Source of the DNA: Nymphaea colorata
Taxonomy: Eukaryota > Streptophyta > Magnoliopsida > Nymphaeales > Nymphaeaceae
DNA: 64,000 nt
Reading direction: 5' to 3'
Assembly (NCBI RefSeq): GCF_008831285.2
Contig: NC_045146.1
Location: forward strand, 15,453,289 to 15,517,288
Part shown: piece by piece, positions 34,579 through 46,937 of the stretch
How positions within the stretch are numbered: position 1 is the stretch's first letter
Layout of the letters: the number at the start of each line of letters is the position of its first letter
Translations under genes and position numbers: made by a program
The notes under the pieces: generated by a model
What the model was told of the DNA's origin: nothing
Seen by the model: only the letters and a program-made list of their open reading frames with translations
Database searches by the model: none

Positions 34579-37500
34579 ATGGCGGCATTAGCGGTTGCAT
34601 TAAATAATATTGAGAATTTTAACAATAGCAATTACAGCTATTGGAAATCTTGTATGGAGTCGTAATTTCTAAGACATGAATTATGGAAGATAGTATTGAG
34701 ATCAGACACTAATATTCCTGTCGATGAGGAAGTTAAAAAGAAATGAATGATCAAAGCATGGAAAGCTCTATTTGCAATTAAGGTATCAATTGAGAAGGAT
34801 TTAGTAGAGCATATACGTGATGCTAAGACTACTAAATAAGCATAGGATGCTTTTGCAACGCTATTTTCTCGAGCTAATGATGCCTGTCTACAATTGTTAG
34901 TAAATGAATTAGCTACATTAACTTAGGAAAACATGTCGATAGCAGAGTATCATATGAAGGTTAAAAATATTTGTAGGGAGATATCTCAAATTGACCCTGA
35001 GTCTAAGATTAGTTAGGCCCGTATACGGAGAATCCTTGTTTGTGGACTTCGTCCAGAATTTGGTAGTTTTATAATTGGTGTTGAAGGTTAGCCAGTTCAA
35101 CCAATATTATTGGAGTTGGAGAATCTCTTGATTAATCAAGAAACATTAACAAAGCAAATGGCTGGACTTTCACTCAAAGTAAATAATAAGGAAGCGTTGT
35201 TTAGTAAAGGTCAGAGATCACGTTGGTCAGCTAAACCAGTCATTAGGTCTCCAAGTAGGAATATTGACGAAAAAAAGAAAAAAATATAAAAAAGAAAACA
35301 AGAGAAACTATACAGCAGTGGAGACCAAAGAAGAAATGTTTTAGATGTAGAAAATTGTGTTATATTGCTCGTGACAGCGAGTCAGAATATATGAAGGAAA
35401 TACAGTCATGACAAGTAAGCAACATGGGGGAGCTAATGAGACTGCACAGAAAAGTTCGTTTTTACACTCAATGGAGGTTAAAGAGTATATTACACAAGAA
35501 AGATGCAATTCTGAGCATATAAAACCTATAAAAGAAAAAGAAGAGAAGATCAATTATCAAAATTAGATAACTGATTCTGGATGTTCAAACCATATGCTTG
35601 GTGATGAGAGCAAGTTCTTAAGTATGAAAGAATATGATGGAAATCGAGTTGTTATTACTGTTAACAACACAAAGCTCCTAGTGGCACATATTGGAGAAGC
35701 AGATGTTGTAGTCAACTTCGGTAAAGACTGGATTTTACAGAACGTTTATCATGTTCCAGGAATGACTAAGAACTTGTTATTTGTGCCACAACCTACAGCT
35801 TTAGGGCACTATGTTTTGTTCGTCCCAAATAATGTGAAAGTTTATAAAGACGCAGATGTTCAAGGAACTCCCATATTTGAAGGTAGAAAAGTTGAATCAA
35901 TATATGTTATGTCAGCAGAAACAACATATATTGACAAAATGAAGAAGTAAGACACTGCGGATATCTGACGTTGGATACAACAAACTCTGAGAGATGTCTA
36001 ATAAGGGATAGTTGATTGGCCTGCCGAAACTTGAGGTACGAGCAGACAAAGTCTACGCTGGATGCCAATATGGAAAGACACACAGGAGGCCATTCAAAGA
36101 ATCTAAGTACAAAGCTAAAGCATCATTCGAACTTGTGCATTCAGATGTATTCGGCAAAGTACCAGACCCATCAGTTGGAGGTAAGTGGTATTTTATCACA
36201 TTTATTGAAGATTTTTCAAGATATACTGAGTTTATTTTATGAAACAAAAATCCGAAGCACTTGAAAAGTTTAAGGAGTTTCATCAAATGGTGAGAAAAGA
36301 ACTTGGATATAAAATTCGGTGTCTACGCACCGATAATGGTGGCAAATATACATCCAACATGTTTATGGCATACATGAGGCAACATCGTATTCGAAGACAA
36401 TTTACATATGCATATACGCCACAACAAAATGGAGTGGCTGAACGACAAAATCGCCACATAGCAAAAACATGTCGAAGCATGATGCATGTAACGAACATGC
36501 CACCGAGATTTTGGATCGAGTGTGTCAGCACCGCTGTACACGTATTTAATCGACTACCAATGTCGAGATTTAATTTTAAGTCTCCATATGAAATGCTCTA
36601 TAAAAGAAAGCCGTCTCTGAGTTATTTTAGAATATTTAGTTGTGTATGTTATGTTTTTCTATATAAGTAGCACATGATTAAGTTCGACAAAAAAGCACAG
36701 AGGTGTGTCTTTGTTGGATATGATCCGTATCGGAAAGGATGGAGATGTGCTAATCCTAGCACATGATAACGTCATATTCGATGAAGCATCATCGTGGTGG
36801 TCAAAAGAGAAGAAGACGCTTCCAGACTCCAGTTTTTGAGAGAGATGTTCGAAACAAAATACAATTTGAGATAAATTAAGGAGAGTCTGAGCCGAAAGTC
36901 ATAGAAGCAAGACGACCAGATAAACAAGTTCATAGCCCAAGACAAGAAGAACGTGCAGATCCATGGAGAACAGGAGTAAGTCCTGTTCAACAAAGAAATG
37001 CAGAAAAAGAAAGACCATCACAACTTGAAGAGCCAGAAGGAGCACCCATAACATTAAGAAGATCAACGAGAATACCAAAACCAAATCCAAAGTATGCAGA
37101 TGCAGATTGTGCCATCATGGAGGAAATCGAGCCAGCTTCTTTTGAATAAACAAAAGATGTTGAAAAATGACAAGCAACAATAAAAGAAGAAATGAAGACA
37201 TTAAAGCATAACGAGACTTGGGAGCTCGTATCAAAGCCTACATGAGTAAAACCCATTACTTGTAAGTGGGTTTACAAAATAAAAATAAAGGCAGATAGCT
37301 CAGTTGATAGATATAAAGTTCAACTAGTCGCGAGAGGATTTTCTCAGCAGTATAATATTGACTTTGAAGAAACTTTTAGTCCTGTTGCAAAGATTACATT
37401 TGTGCATATTCTGATAGCCATTGCTGCAAGCAAATCTTGGAAGCTATGACAGATTGATGTGAAAAATGCTTTCTTATATGGAGATCTCGATCATGAAATT

Positions 37501-38700
37501 TATATGAAGCAGCCCAAAAAATTCAAATCTCCAAACAAGTCAGACTACGTCTGCAAGATAAGAAAAACACTTTATGGATTGAAGCAAGCACCCAGAGCAT
37601 GGTATGGGAAAATAGCTGAATTTTTGGTGTTTAGTGGATTTCAAGTCGCTTCAGCAAATTCAAGTCTCTTTGTCAAGTCCAAAGTTATGAAGTTTACTAT
37701 TTTGTTAATTTATGTTGATGATTTAATTATTACTGGAGATGACAATGAAGAAATTAATCTCGTTCGTGAACATCTCACGGTGAGATTCGAAATGAAAGAG
37801 CTAGGGGAGTTGCGACACTTCTTTGGATTGGAAATTGATTACAAAACTCAAGGATTATTTTTAAGCCAAAAGAAGTATGCTCATGACTTACTACGTAAGT
37901 ATGGTATGCTCAGTTGCAAACCTATCTCAACACCAATTAAGGTAAATGCAAAACTTAGAATTGATGAAGGAGACAAGCTGAATGATGTTACTATGTATCA
38001 ACAACTGATTAGAAGCCTAACCTACTTAACATTATCAAGACCAGACATTGCCTATGCAGTTGGTGTAGTGAGCAGATTCATGCAGACTCCAAGAAAGCCA
38101 CATTTAAAAATACAAAAAAGAATATTAAGGTATATCAAAGGAACTCTTGACTTTGGTATACTTTATAAAAAGGGGCCAACTTGTCAAGTTGTTGGTCATT
38201 GTGATGCGGATTATGCTGAAAACTTATCAACTCGAAGATCAACCACTGGATATACGTTTAGTCTTGGAAGTGGTGAAATTTTATGGTGCCGCAAGAGACA
38301 GCCGACAGTTTCACTGTCTACAACAGAAGCATAATATAGAGCAGCATCTCAAGCAGCACAAGAATGTGTGTGGTTGATGCGACTGCTGAAAGACATTAAA
38401 CAAGATGTGGATTATGCTGTGAGACTCTATTGCAATAATCAAAGTGCAATAAGACTTGCAGAGAATCATGTCTTCCATGCTTGAACGAAACACATAGAGG
38501 TGGAACATCATTTTATAAGAGAAAATGTATTCAAAGGAGAAATTCAGTTGCAGCCAATCGCTTCAGAAGATCAAGTTGTTGACATCTTTACCAAAGGCTT
38601 ACCAATGCAAACATTCACCAAGTTTCGAAGAATGTTAAGGGTTCTGAGTAAAGAGTCGGTAATGATTGGGAGATTGTCAAGAGTCATCACCGACTCTCAC
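34579..38700 (+). pseudogene. Copia gag-pol polyprotein remnant
   Basis: Gag begins at 34579 (MAALAVALNNIENF) and carries several stops. A zinc-knuckle region near 35338 has lost its His and last Cys. The protease motif DSGCSNHM starts at 35573 with the preceding Trp codon changed to TAG. The integrase core has Asp in VHSDVFG (about 36142), Asp in RTDNGG (36332) and Glu in NGVAERQN (36440). The RT has NAFLYGDL (from 37462), [10 protein letters not shown] and the YVDD active site (37714-37725). RNase H follows (GHCDADYA.. and the STTEA region at about 38330), ending at 38700. Stops lie mainly at codons one transition away from Gln, Arg or Trp. The order protease-integrase-RT-RNase H defines Ty1/copia. 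Confidence 0.9.
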
Positions 38701-39502
38701 GAACCGTCTTGAGCCTCTTCTCTTAAGTCGGTGCTTATGTAATCATTAAAGAAAAATAAAATAAATAAAAATATAAAGTGTAGAAATCGGTGGAAGTATC
38801 ATCCATCGACTTCCTCATCCCTATAAATAGGGATGATGGGCATGTTGAGGAGTGCGTCAAAAAAAATTGTGAGTTGAGTCTGTGCTCGTGAGTGTTAGCT
38901 TGTGTGTTCACTTCATGAGCTCGAGTGATGAGGTTTAAAGTGTGAGCTGCAAGGGTGTTGGATGTTTTTAGCTCACTACATGAGCCGAGGTGAGTTTTCT
39001 TGAGTCCTCTTTTGTAGTCAAAGGAGAAATTCAGTTGCAGCCAATCGCTTCAGAAGATCAAGTTGCTGACATCTTTACCAAAGGCTTACCAATGCAAACA
39101 TTCACCAAGTTTCGAAGAATGTTAAGAGTTCTGAGTAAAGAGTCGGTAATGATTGGGAGATTGTCAAGAGTCATCACCGACTCTCACGAACCGTCTTGAG
39201 CCTCTTCTCTTAAGTCGGTGCTTATGTAATCATTAAAGAAAAATAAAATAAATAAAAATATAAAGTGTAGAAATCAGTGGAAGTATCATCCACCGACTTC
39301 CTCATCCCTATAAATAGGGATGATGGGCATGTTGAGGAGTGCGTCAAAAAAAATTGTGAGTTGAGTCTGTGCTCGTGAGTGTTAGCTTGTGTGTTCACTT
39401 CATGAGCTCGAGTGATGAGGTTTAAAGTGTGAGCTGCAAGGGTGTTGGATGTTTTTAGCTCACTACATGAGCCGAGGTGAGTTTTCTTGAGTCCTCTTTT
39501 GT
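38533..39502 (+). repeat. ~486-bp tandem duplication spanning pol end, PPT and part of the copia 3' LTR
   Basis: The unit from CAAAGGAGAAATTCAG to CCTCTTTTGTAG occurs at about 38533-39017 and again at about 39019-39502. Each unit holds the last ~56 codons of pol, the purine tract GATTGGGAGA and the first ~340 bp of the LTR. The first LTR copy (from 38675) is therefore cut at TTTGTAG, while the second (39162-39665, 504 bp) is complete. The two units differ at only a few bases. Confidence 0.85.
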
Positions 39503-39665
39503 AGTATCTAATTTGATGAATAAATAGTTTACATTTTAAAGTATACTTTGTCAAAATTATTATTGAGAATCATTTTGGACATCGAGACTTTGCTGGATTT
39601 TCTTTGCATAAATTCGAGTTTGTATCTAAGTTATATCTAGGGGCTACACATTCGTTTTCCCAACA
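39162..39665 (+). repeat. Copia 3' LTR (complete copy)
   Basis: It starts TGTCAAGAGTCATCACC after the purine-rich GATTGGGAGA and ends TTTTCCCAACA. It contains a near-palindrome around the TATA box, CATCCCTATAAATAGGGATG (about 39302-39321). Confidence 0.8.
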
Positions 39666-39887
39666 GTTTCTTGGGCTCAATCCCGCTACTGGAATGCTAC
39701 CGGACTCAAAGGAAGGGGATGGCATTATAATTGGAGTGCTTGACACCGGCGTTTGGCCAGAGAGCAGGTGTTACAACGATGCCGAACTCGGCGCAATTCC
39801 GGCCAAATGGAAGGGCGAGTGCACCACTGCAACAAATTTCAATTCCACTAACTGCAACAAGAAACTCATCGGTGCACAAATTCCTCA
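39666..39887 (+). pseudogene. Subtilase pseudogene SBT-D, 3' remnant
   Basis: Continues SBT-D after the copia insertion from FLGLNPATG to NKKLIGAQ. Unlike SBT-C, the catalytic Asp motif is intact here (GVLDTGVWPES). The homology stops after KKLIGAQ, well before the catalytic His, and is followed directly by 5' leader sequence of another subtilase copy. Confidence 0.85.
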
Positions 39888-40069
39888 CTTGCATCGAACA
39901 TGTTGCAAACACCACAGTCCCTGCTGCCTAATATCTTCCATCTCATTCGTTGCTACATCATTCATACGGACAATGAAGTCTTCTTTTTCTTCTTTGTTGA
40001 GCAGCCATAGATTACTAGAGTAAACTCTAGGTTAGCAAGCATGATGAAGAAAATGAGGGAGTGGCAAGA
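39888..40069 (+). pseudogene. SBT-E scrap: 5' leader and first codons of another subtilase
   Basis: This matches the 5' UTR and start of SBT-A: CATGTTGCAAACACCACAGTCC, AATATCTTCCATCTC, a CTTCTTTTTCTTC run, GAGCAGCCATAGATTA, then GCAAGCATGATGAAGAAAAT and GAGGGAGTGGCAAG. It breaks off after about ten codons (40069) and continues into segment D. No TATA box or body remains. Confidence 0.8.
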
Positions 40070-40555
40070 TTACAATAGATGAGTTGAACCTCCATAGCTC
40101 GTGCCATGAAAATGACATCCATGCTCTGAACCACAATTTAAAATAATGATCTTACCCGATATATCAGTAGTTCTGTTCTGGTCTTCAGGACATACATTAG
40201 GACATTCCCAAAATATTTTAATTGAATCTTTCTTTCTCAATATATAGAGCGTGTCCAGAATGACGACTAGAATTGCTTGTGCATTTTTTTTCTTTTTCTC
40301 GGAGGAAGGTTTGCTCCGTAATCAGAACTTTTCAAACAAGAGAAATCATAGGAGATTAATTAAGTACTCTGACCGCTACCTAAGTTTGCCATTGTCCCAG
40401 ATATTAACGGTTATAATGTACTTTTTGCAAGCTAACAGATGTGATCTTACGAATAAATTCTTGGGAAACATGTATTGAGGCAATCACTTTTTAAATTTAA
40501 TTATATTTTTATATAAGTAAAATTGAATGGCTCATATAAGATCCAAATATTGATG
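40070..40555 (+). repeat. Downstream segment D, copy 2
   Basis: Second copy of the segment at 26863-27330, same orientation, with short indels (for example an added CATGCTCTGAAC). It directly follows the ten-codon SBT-E scrap, so an internal deletion between gene start and gene downstream region probably removed the SBT-E body. Confidence 0.75.
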
Positions 40556-40705
40556 ATGGTGAAATCTCCAGAAAACAACTTAAGCTAAAGCATGTTTCTT
40601 AACAAATCAGTTTTTGTAAACATATTAGGATGTTTTTGTTTTGTTTAAAACTTTTTTTAGCAAAAAATTAAACGGCCTGGCCTTTATACCTAACCTAATA
40701 GTTTG

Positions 40706-40774
<69 letters not shown>

Positions 40775-41892
40775 TTCTAGTACAAAAATATCAACGTACC
40801 CACTTGCGTACATTCACTTTATAACCTATTTTTTATATAAAACTGCTGTGAAGTCCTACAGAATATAATGCAATGCTAAATGGCCCAAATGAATCATGCC
40901 AGCAAAAAAAGTTAATTTTAATGTTGGCAAAATGTTGAATAACCTCATGTTATTGCAACGGATCCCTAAGATTTCTGCACCCGACAATTTGCTTTTTTTT
41001 TTTTTTAACTACAATTAAATTGTCTGAGGCATCGACATGGGAAAGAAGAAAATAAATTGAGAAAAATGCAGAAACCGCCATGATGGAAAGGCGCAAGGTT
41101 TTTGACTAAGTTAATTGCAAGCTTCACATGATCCGCGTTTGGTGCAGTCTTGCTTTCACACGCATGTGACCGACCTCGCATTCAGCGTGACCGCGATCGT
41201 CGCTGAAAATAAGTGCAGTCTTTGGTTGGGTTGGGCCTTCGCCGCTCCAGATCCACCAAAGAAAATGTGGGTGGCCCTTGAACAAAAAGAAATTCCTGAA
41301 TGATCTACGTTCGTCGATGAAAGTTTCTGTAAAGCTAATCCATTCAAAAACATGAGTGGTGGGTCTAAACAAATAATACTTTGAAGCAGCTTAGAAAGAA
41401 AAAGAATACAAATAAAGGAGCCGAGATGCCATAAAATCACCGATTATTTTTCCTTTTCATTTTGGTTTGTTCAGCAATCTTTAAAGACTGAACAATAACG
41501 AGAAAATGCGACTTCCTTCGGTTCAAAATTTATGAACGTAAGCGTCTAAGAGGGAATTTTCCAAGTTTGCTTCGTTGGAGATTTGGTGGTGTCCGGGTAG
41601 GTTGGTATGTGAAGACTGCAGAGGATTCGGGGATACCTAACACTGACCATTGTGGAATTGGAAAAAAAAGGGCCAGCAGACGTTCAAAGAGACCAAAAGA
41701 ATCAAAGAGACGGCTTTCACGGGCAAGGAAGAGCGGTGACAGAGGGAACTGCCTTTTTTTCTTTAGCTTTGTGCAGGGATATTCCTTAGCTATCTGTATC
41801 TTTGATTAGCTTGTGTTAGTATACTTTGTGTTAGTATACTGGAAGGTGGACCGAATTTCTGTGCTGCCTGAGAAGAAGTAGGTCAGAGAGAG
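40556..41892. other. Intergenic stretch and upstream region of the P4H gene
   Basis: It holds a compound (TA)n(GA)n microsatellite at about 40710-40772 and an imperfect direct duplication TGTGTTAGTATACT (about 41813-41840). No gene is supported. Open frames at 41115-41440 on both strands are not recognisable. The core promoter of the P4H gene was not identified with confidence. Confidence 0.45.
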
Positions 41893-44800
41893 ATGAAAGT
41901 GAAGGGCAGGGTGTCTTCATCTTGGAACTGCGGGAGGCATGTGGGTCTACCGCTTGTTTTCATCCTCTGCTCCCTCTTCTTTGCCGCCGGCTTCTTCGCT
42001 TCTCTTTTTCTCCTGTCCCAGGTGAGGCACCTCTGTGTGTGTGACTGTGTGTCTGTGTGCGTGCGTCTGTATGCAGATATGTGTGTGAAGATGATGAAGA
42101 TGTTTGGCAGGATGCCTCGATGAGCTTGCCGGAGCTAAGAGATAGGACACTGCTTGAGGAAGAAGAGGAGGAATCTTTTGCTTCGATGGCGCACGGAAGA
42201 ACCGGTGATCCTTCCCTTAATTCCATTCCTTTCCAGGTTTCCTGTTGACTTCTACGTTTGAAGTTTTTTGCCTCCTCTTTTTCCTTTGCTTTCCTGTTGG
42301 GAATGAATAGTTGATTGGATTTGATCTCTTGTTGGGGAGTCAGGTTTTGAGTTGGAGACCTTGTGCCTTGTTTTTCCCGAGGTTTGCAGAACCAGAGCAA
42401 TGCCAGACCATAATCCGGATAGCCAAGAACAACTTGGAACCTTCTACGCTCATGTTGCGCAAGGGAGAAACGGCTGAGAATACCAAGGGAATCAGGACTA
42501 GGTAAGCAAGCGGTCAAAATTGGTTGTCATCAGAATCCGCTTTCCTTTTCGTAGTTCTCTTTTATCTGGATGCTAATTAATTAGGAACCATTTTCGTACT
42601 TCATTCTGTTTTTCGAGTAAATTTTACAAACGAAAACTTTGGTTTCTAGCTGAAAGTATTGATCACATCTGCTAGACTCACAAATGCAGTGGCAGTTTAA
42701 ATCGAGACCCCTGTATTTGATAATTATTTTCAGAATATTTCCAGCATCTGACTTATAGCATATAATATCTTAGCAAAATTTTGATATCGGGTCCGAAAGT
42801 TCCTAACTTATGGATCCATATGAACTCTGTAACAGTTCAGGTACATTTATCAGTGCAGCAGAAGATAAAACCGGAACTTTGGACCTCATAGAACAGAAGA
42901 TTGCAAAAGTGACCATGATTCCAAGATCACATGGTGAGGTAATCTTTAGATTTTTATGAGATTGTTGTTTTAATGCCATTCATGTCACATGTAAACGTCA
43001 GGATGGTCTTGGTAGTTGGTTCTCGTAAGACTTGGTATAGTGATACCTACAGCTCTTCTCAACAAATTCTGTCTTCGGTTTTCCAGCTTCTTTTTACATG
43101 TTTCTGTCATGTGTCTTTCAATTTTGCTGTTTTTGTGGTGGTAGTTTATCTTTTCTTTTTAGTTTGTTGTTCTTGGATCACTAAACCATTAAACGTAGTC
43201 AACAACAACCGCCTTTTGTTTTACATATTTTTCATCTCCATTTTCCTTCTAGTCTTCATGAATTACTTTTCCTTTGAGCTTAATTGTTAGTTTTACCTAT
43301 GCATTTGGTGTCATCATTTAACAGCTTATTCAATGTCTGTAGTTACTTTTCATTGCTGACTTGACTTAGCATAACTTGGTAGTTCATTGTTGTTATTTCT
43401 TTTTTTTTCTTTTTTTTTTCTTTCAGGCTTTCAATATCCTGCGGTATCAAAGAGGTCAGAAGTATGATTCACATTATGATGTGTTCAATCCTGCTGAATA
43501 TGGTCCACAAAAGAGTCAAAGGGTATCATCGACATCGTAGACTCAAAACTTTATCATTTATACATGCTCCTGCTCCTCTATTGTCATTTTGGTCTGCATT
43601 AAATTTTGGTGCATCATCTACATTGACAGTGTTCTGTTGTTCCTTCTACGATCTGATATGTCTTGTTCAAGCATAAATAAAATGCACAATTTTTTACATG
43701 ATGAACAGTCACACTTTTTTATGTTTCGAACAAAACATGGGTCACAAACACAGCATTTCCCATTGTGGGAGTGTTGTTAATCTACTTGCAGCACTTCCGA
43801 GTCCTTTTGCTAAATAACCCTCAATGTCTATGGATTCATAGAAGATGTATCTTCTTATATGTTCCATCATGCAAATAAACTTTCAAATTCAAATTCTATG
43901 CAATCGGAATACTGTATCTTTTGGAACTCTGGACCTTTCGCACGTCCTAACCAGCATCACTCCATGTAACAGATGGAAGTAACAGAATAACAGAACATTG
44001 ACATTAACATGTTGTCCTTTTTCTTAAAATATTTCTGATGTAGCCTTGGAACTTTTCATTGTAAAGAGGGATGTTTTGGTTTATGCTGCTTATTTATTTT
44101 GCTGGAATTCCCAAACACCATACCTCACAGTCAAAATCATAGACATAGTATTTCAATCCTTTGTTGCTTACAGCATCTGTAATGATAAATTTTTCCAGAT
44201 GGCATCTTTTCTACTGTACCTAACTGATGTCGAGGAAGGTGGAGAAACAATGTTTCCTTTTGAGGTGCTTTTAAATAGATTCTCCTTCTCAATTTTGAGC
44301 TGCAAATTTGAGGTTCATTTATGAGTTTTCAGTTCCGTGCAGGATGATAATGTTGATGTTGGTTATGACTACAAAGGATGTATTGGTCTGAAAGTGAAGC
44401 CAAAACAAGGGGATGCACTTCTTTTCTATTCACTCTTCCCAAATGGCACAATCGATGTGGTAAAATTTCCCTTTTAACTTCCTAATTGATCATGATGAAC
44501 CATTAGTTAGGATGTGATGCTCTTTTTTGTATAATTAGAGCTTTTAATTGTGGAAACTATTTATTTGGATCACCAGAATGCACCATCAAACCAAAACGAT
44601 TATTTGCAATCTGCCAGAAGACTGCATCCGCTAAATTAGGTTGTCTTATGACATGGTTTTCTTTAGCTTCTGTGGATTCTAGGTGTTTTCAGTTAAGATG
44701 TATTGCAAGTCAATTTTTGGTGAAAAAACAACTGATTTTAAATTTTTGACTGGTTATTTTCTCACTTACGTGTGTTTTAATCTGTAAATGGATGTAGTAG

Positions 44801-45168
44801 CCCCATTTGTTCTATTGCAATTGACTGATGATACAAGTTTTCCTCTGTTCTGAGTTTCTTGGATAGTTGGATGTGAAATCCTGGAAACCTTGGATGATAT
44901 AGTTGCATGATTTCATATATCCTTCAGCAGTACTGTACATGAACAAGTTTTTCTTATCCTCTTACTGGGTTGTTATTTGTTATAGTTTTTTCATGGCTGC
45001 AATGTGGTGGTAAATGTTTCTCGTTGATTAGCACTTTCAGCCTGAAGGCACGTCAAATTCAAAAATGATTTTTCATGTTTGCAGAGTTCACTACATGGGA
45101 GTTGCCCTGTAATAAACGGTGAAAAATGGGTGGCAACAAAATGGATCAGAGATCAGATAGACAATTAG
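41893..45168 (+). CDS. Prolyl 4-hydroxylase, P4H family (8 exons, 292 aa)
   Basis: A 2-oxoglutarate/Fe(II) dioxygenase that hydroxylates prolines of secretory proteins such as extensins and arabinogalactan proteins in the ER/Golgi. Exons: 41893-42021, 42111-42236, 42344-42501, 42836-42938, 43427-43522, 44199-44264, 44343-44459, 45085-45168. All junctions are GT/AG and the phases join without a break; the coding sum is 879 nt. Residues about 18-42 form an N-terminal membrane anchor (LVFILCSLFFAAGFF), giving a type II protein. Iron ligands are His188 and Asp190 (KYDSHYDVF) and His269 (SLHGSCP); Lys279 (GEKWVATKW) is the expected 2-oxoglutarate contact. Length and organisation fit the Arabidopsis P4H3/P4H5/P4H10-like group; the exact orthologue is not settled. 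Residues 44-85 (exon 2) are the variable stem, rich in Glu. Confidence 0.95.
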
Positions 45169-45345
45169 ATTCTTTATTTAATTCCATTGTTGGCTTTTCT
45201 TGCCAGATTGATTCACTGATGGGTGTAGAGGAAATTATGGTAATGTTGTAGGCTTGTAGCCCTCTTCACGGTCTGGTCCTTTTTGTTGTTTTTACTTTTT
45301 ATGATGTATTTTCACGTCTGTAAAAATGATTAACCAACAAAGATG

Positions 45346-45351
45346 AATAAA
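45346..45351 (+). terminator. AATAAA polyadenylation signal of the P4H gene
   Basis: AATAAA lies 178 bp after the stop codon, in the context AGATGAATAAAAGATG. Confidence 0.5.
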
Positions 45352-46937
45352 AGATGAAACAAAAGGTAACCTCAAACATTTTTTTTCCTGAATAACATCC
45401 AGATGGTACTTGTGCCTATTCTTCTGTACTTCTAGAAAATATCTTTGACTCCCTGGAAGCTCGCTGGACCTCCAAGTTCAAATATCTTATGCAAAAACCA
45501 GTAGCCTTAGCATGCAAAGATACCATGGCCAATTGTACTCTTGAAGTTCATTACTTCAGCTATATAATTTCCTGCATCACGAGATGATCCAATACTTGAA
45601 AATTATGTTAAACATGTATGATGCAGTTACTATGGTTTATTTCATCTCTGCTGAGTAGAAATGTCATAGACAGTTGCGGGTGTTGGAGCTTAGATGACAG
45701 TTAACTCAGTCTGAAAGTACGCATTTTTATGCATGAACAAGTTTAGGCATGTTCGAGGCACTCAGTTGGAAAACCATGAGTGTGCACAACAAATCTGAGA
45801 CAACCAAATGTACTACCAAAGAGAATCGATGACAGGAGGTGTCAGATTAGGCCACCGTGTGTTGTAGCTTACCAGTGTAAATACCAATGAGAACCACATA
45901 CTCCTGGTTGGCGTGTAATGGAAATGTCGATTAGAGCATATGTTCCGTTGAAGCATGTCATAAAGGACAGTTTTCTTATATGGAAATCGTTGCATCCAGG
46001 ACCAACAAATCTATGACCTGCTGAGCCTTCAGCTAATAATTTTCGGGTCTACTTTTCGCTGAACAAACTTTATCTTACTAGGATGAGTGAGTGCAAATGG
46101 TTTGCATCACCTGTTGTGCAGTCCTGTATCTGAGAAATTGTCATGCATTTGTGTGCCACCCGTACAAGTATATGAACACATATTCTGTAGCCGAGTTGCT
46201 TGGCTACCGGATCTAAAGGAGTGGAGTTAAAAAGCAATTTGAACCCTTTTCAACTTGACTCACTAATCCCAACTCCTAAGAGCCGCTTATTGCTTATTCA
46301 CTAAAGACAACCTTGGTGCAAAATGAACTACCTGGTGTTGGTTCTAGTTACTTCAGTTTCCAGAGCTACCTATTGCTGGCTTGCCAGAAAACAAAAATGG
46401 AATGGACTACTCTCTCGCTAAGAAGGTCTTCCTCATTTGATTTAACGAAAGAAGAAGATTTTTGTTAGAAAATATTGCCTTAAGAATCGGTTCAAATTGT
46501 TAACAAGAAGTCGGACGGACTTATACTTTTACCTACACAAGGGAAAGATAAACGTAGCAATTGCTCACAAGGATGTATCGGACAAACAGCTCTTCGTCCC
46601 TCATCTTTTGGGCCATGTTTGACTGTTACGGCCAAAAATCGACTGAAGAAGTCGAACCTCTTTATCTCCGACCATTTTCGCTCATCGATTCAAACTTTAA
46701 AGCTATATAATGATGACGGCTTCTAAGTAAAGAAAAAAGTTATTCAAGATACCAAACATGAACCTCTTGAGTTAATTTTGTTTATACTCTAGAAAGCATA
46801 AGATTCTATTGTTAGCACACGCAATTTGAGCTCAGAACTGCCTTAAATTTGTGCGTATGAGAGTTGGAATGATTTATTTGGAAAACAAATTTATTGTGCC
46901 ATCGAGCGAAAAAGACTACGGTGTCTCCCATTTATAT
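45352..46937. other. Intergenic stretch, nothing recognised
   Basis: No domain, RNA gene or repeat boundary was seen. This is the interval between the P4H 3' end and the convergent F-box gene. Confidence 0.4.

Larger units (their letters stand above)
34197..39665 (+). mobile_element. Defective Ty1/copia retrotransposon inserted in SBT-D
   Basis: A full-order copia element in the same orientation as the host pseudogene: 5' LTR, PBS (TGGTATCAAAGC at 34505-34516), gag, protease, integrase, RT, RNase H and 3' LTR ending CCCAACA at 39665. It carries many stops. Its 5' LTR is about 306 bp against 504 bp for the terminal 3' LTR, and its 3' end has a tandem duplication. The host sequence on the two sides does not meet cleanly: about seven codons between VFQL and FLGLNP are lost and no target duplication is seen. 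Confidence 0.9.

Noticed and set aside
34918..35553. Minus-strand frames in the copia gag region
   Set aside because: Antisense shadows in AT-rich sequence with no domain.
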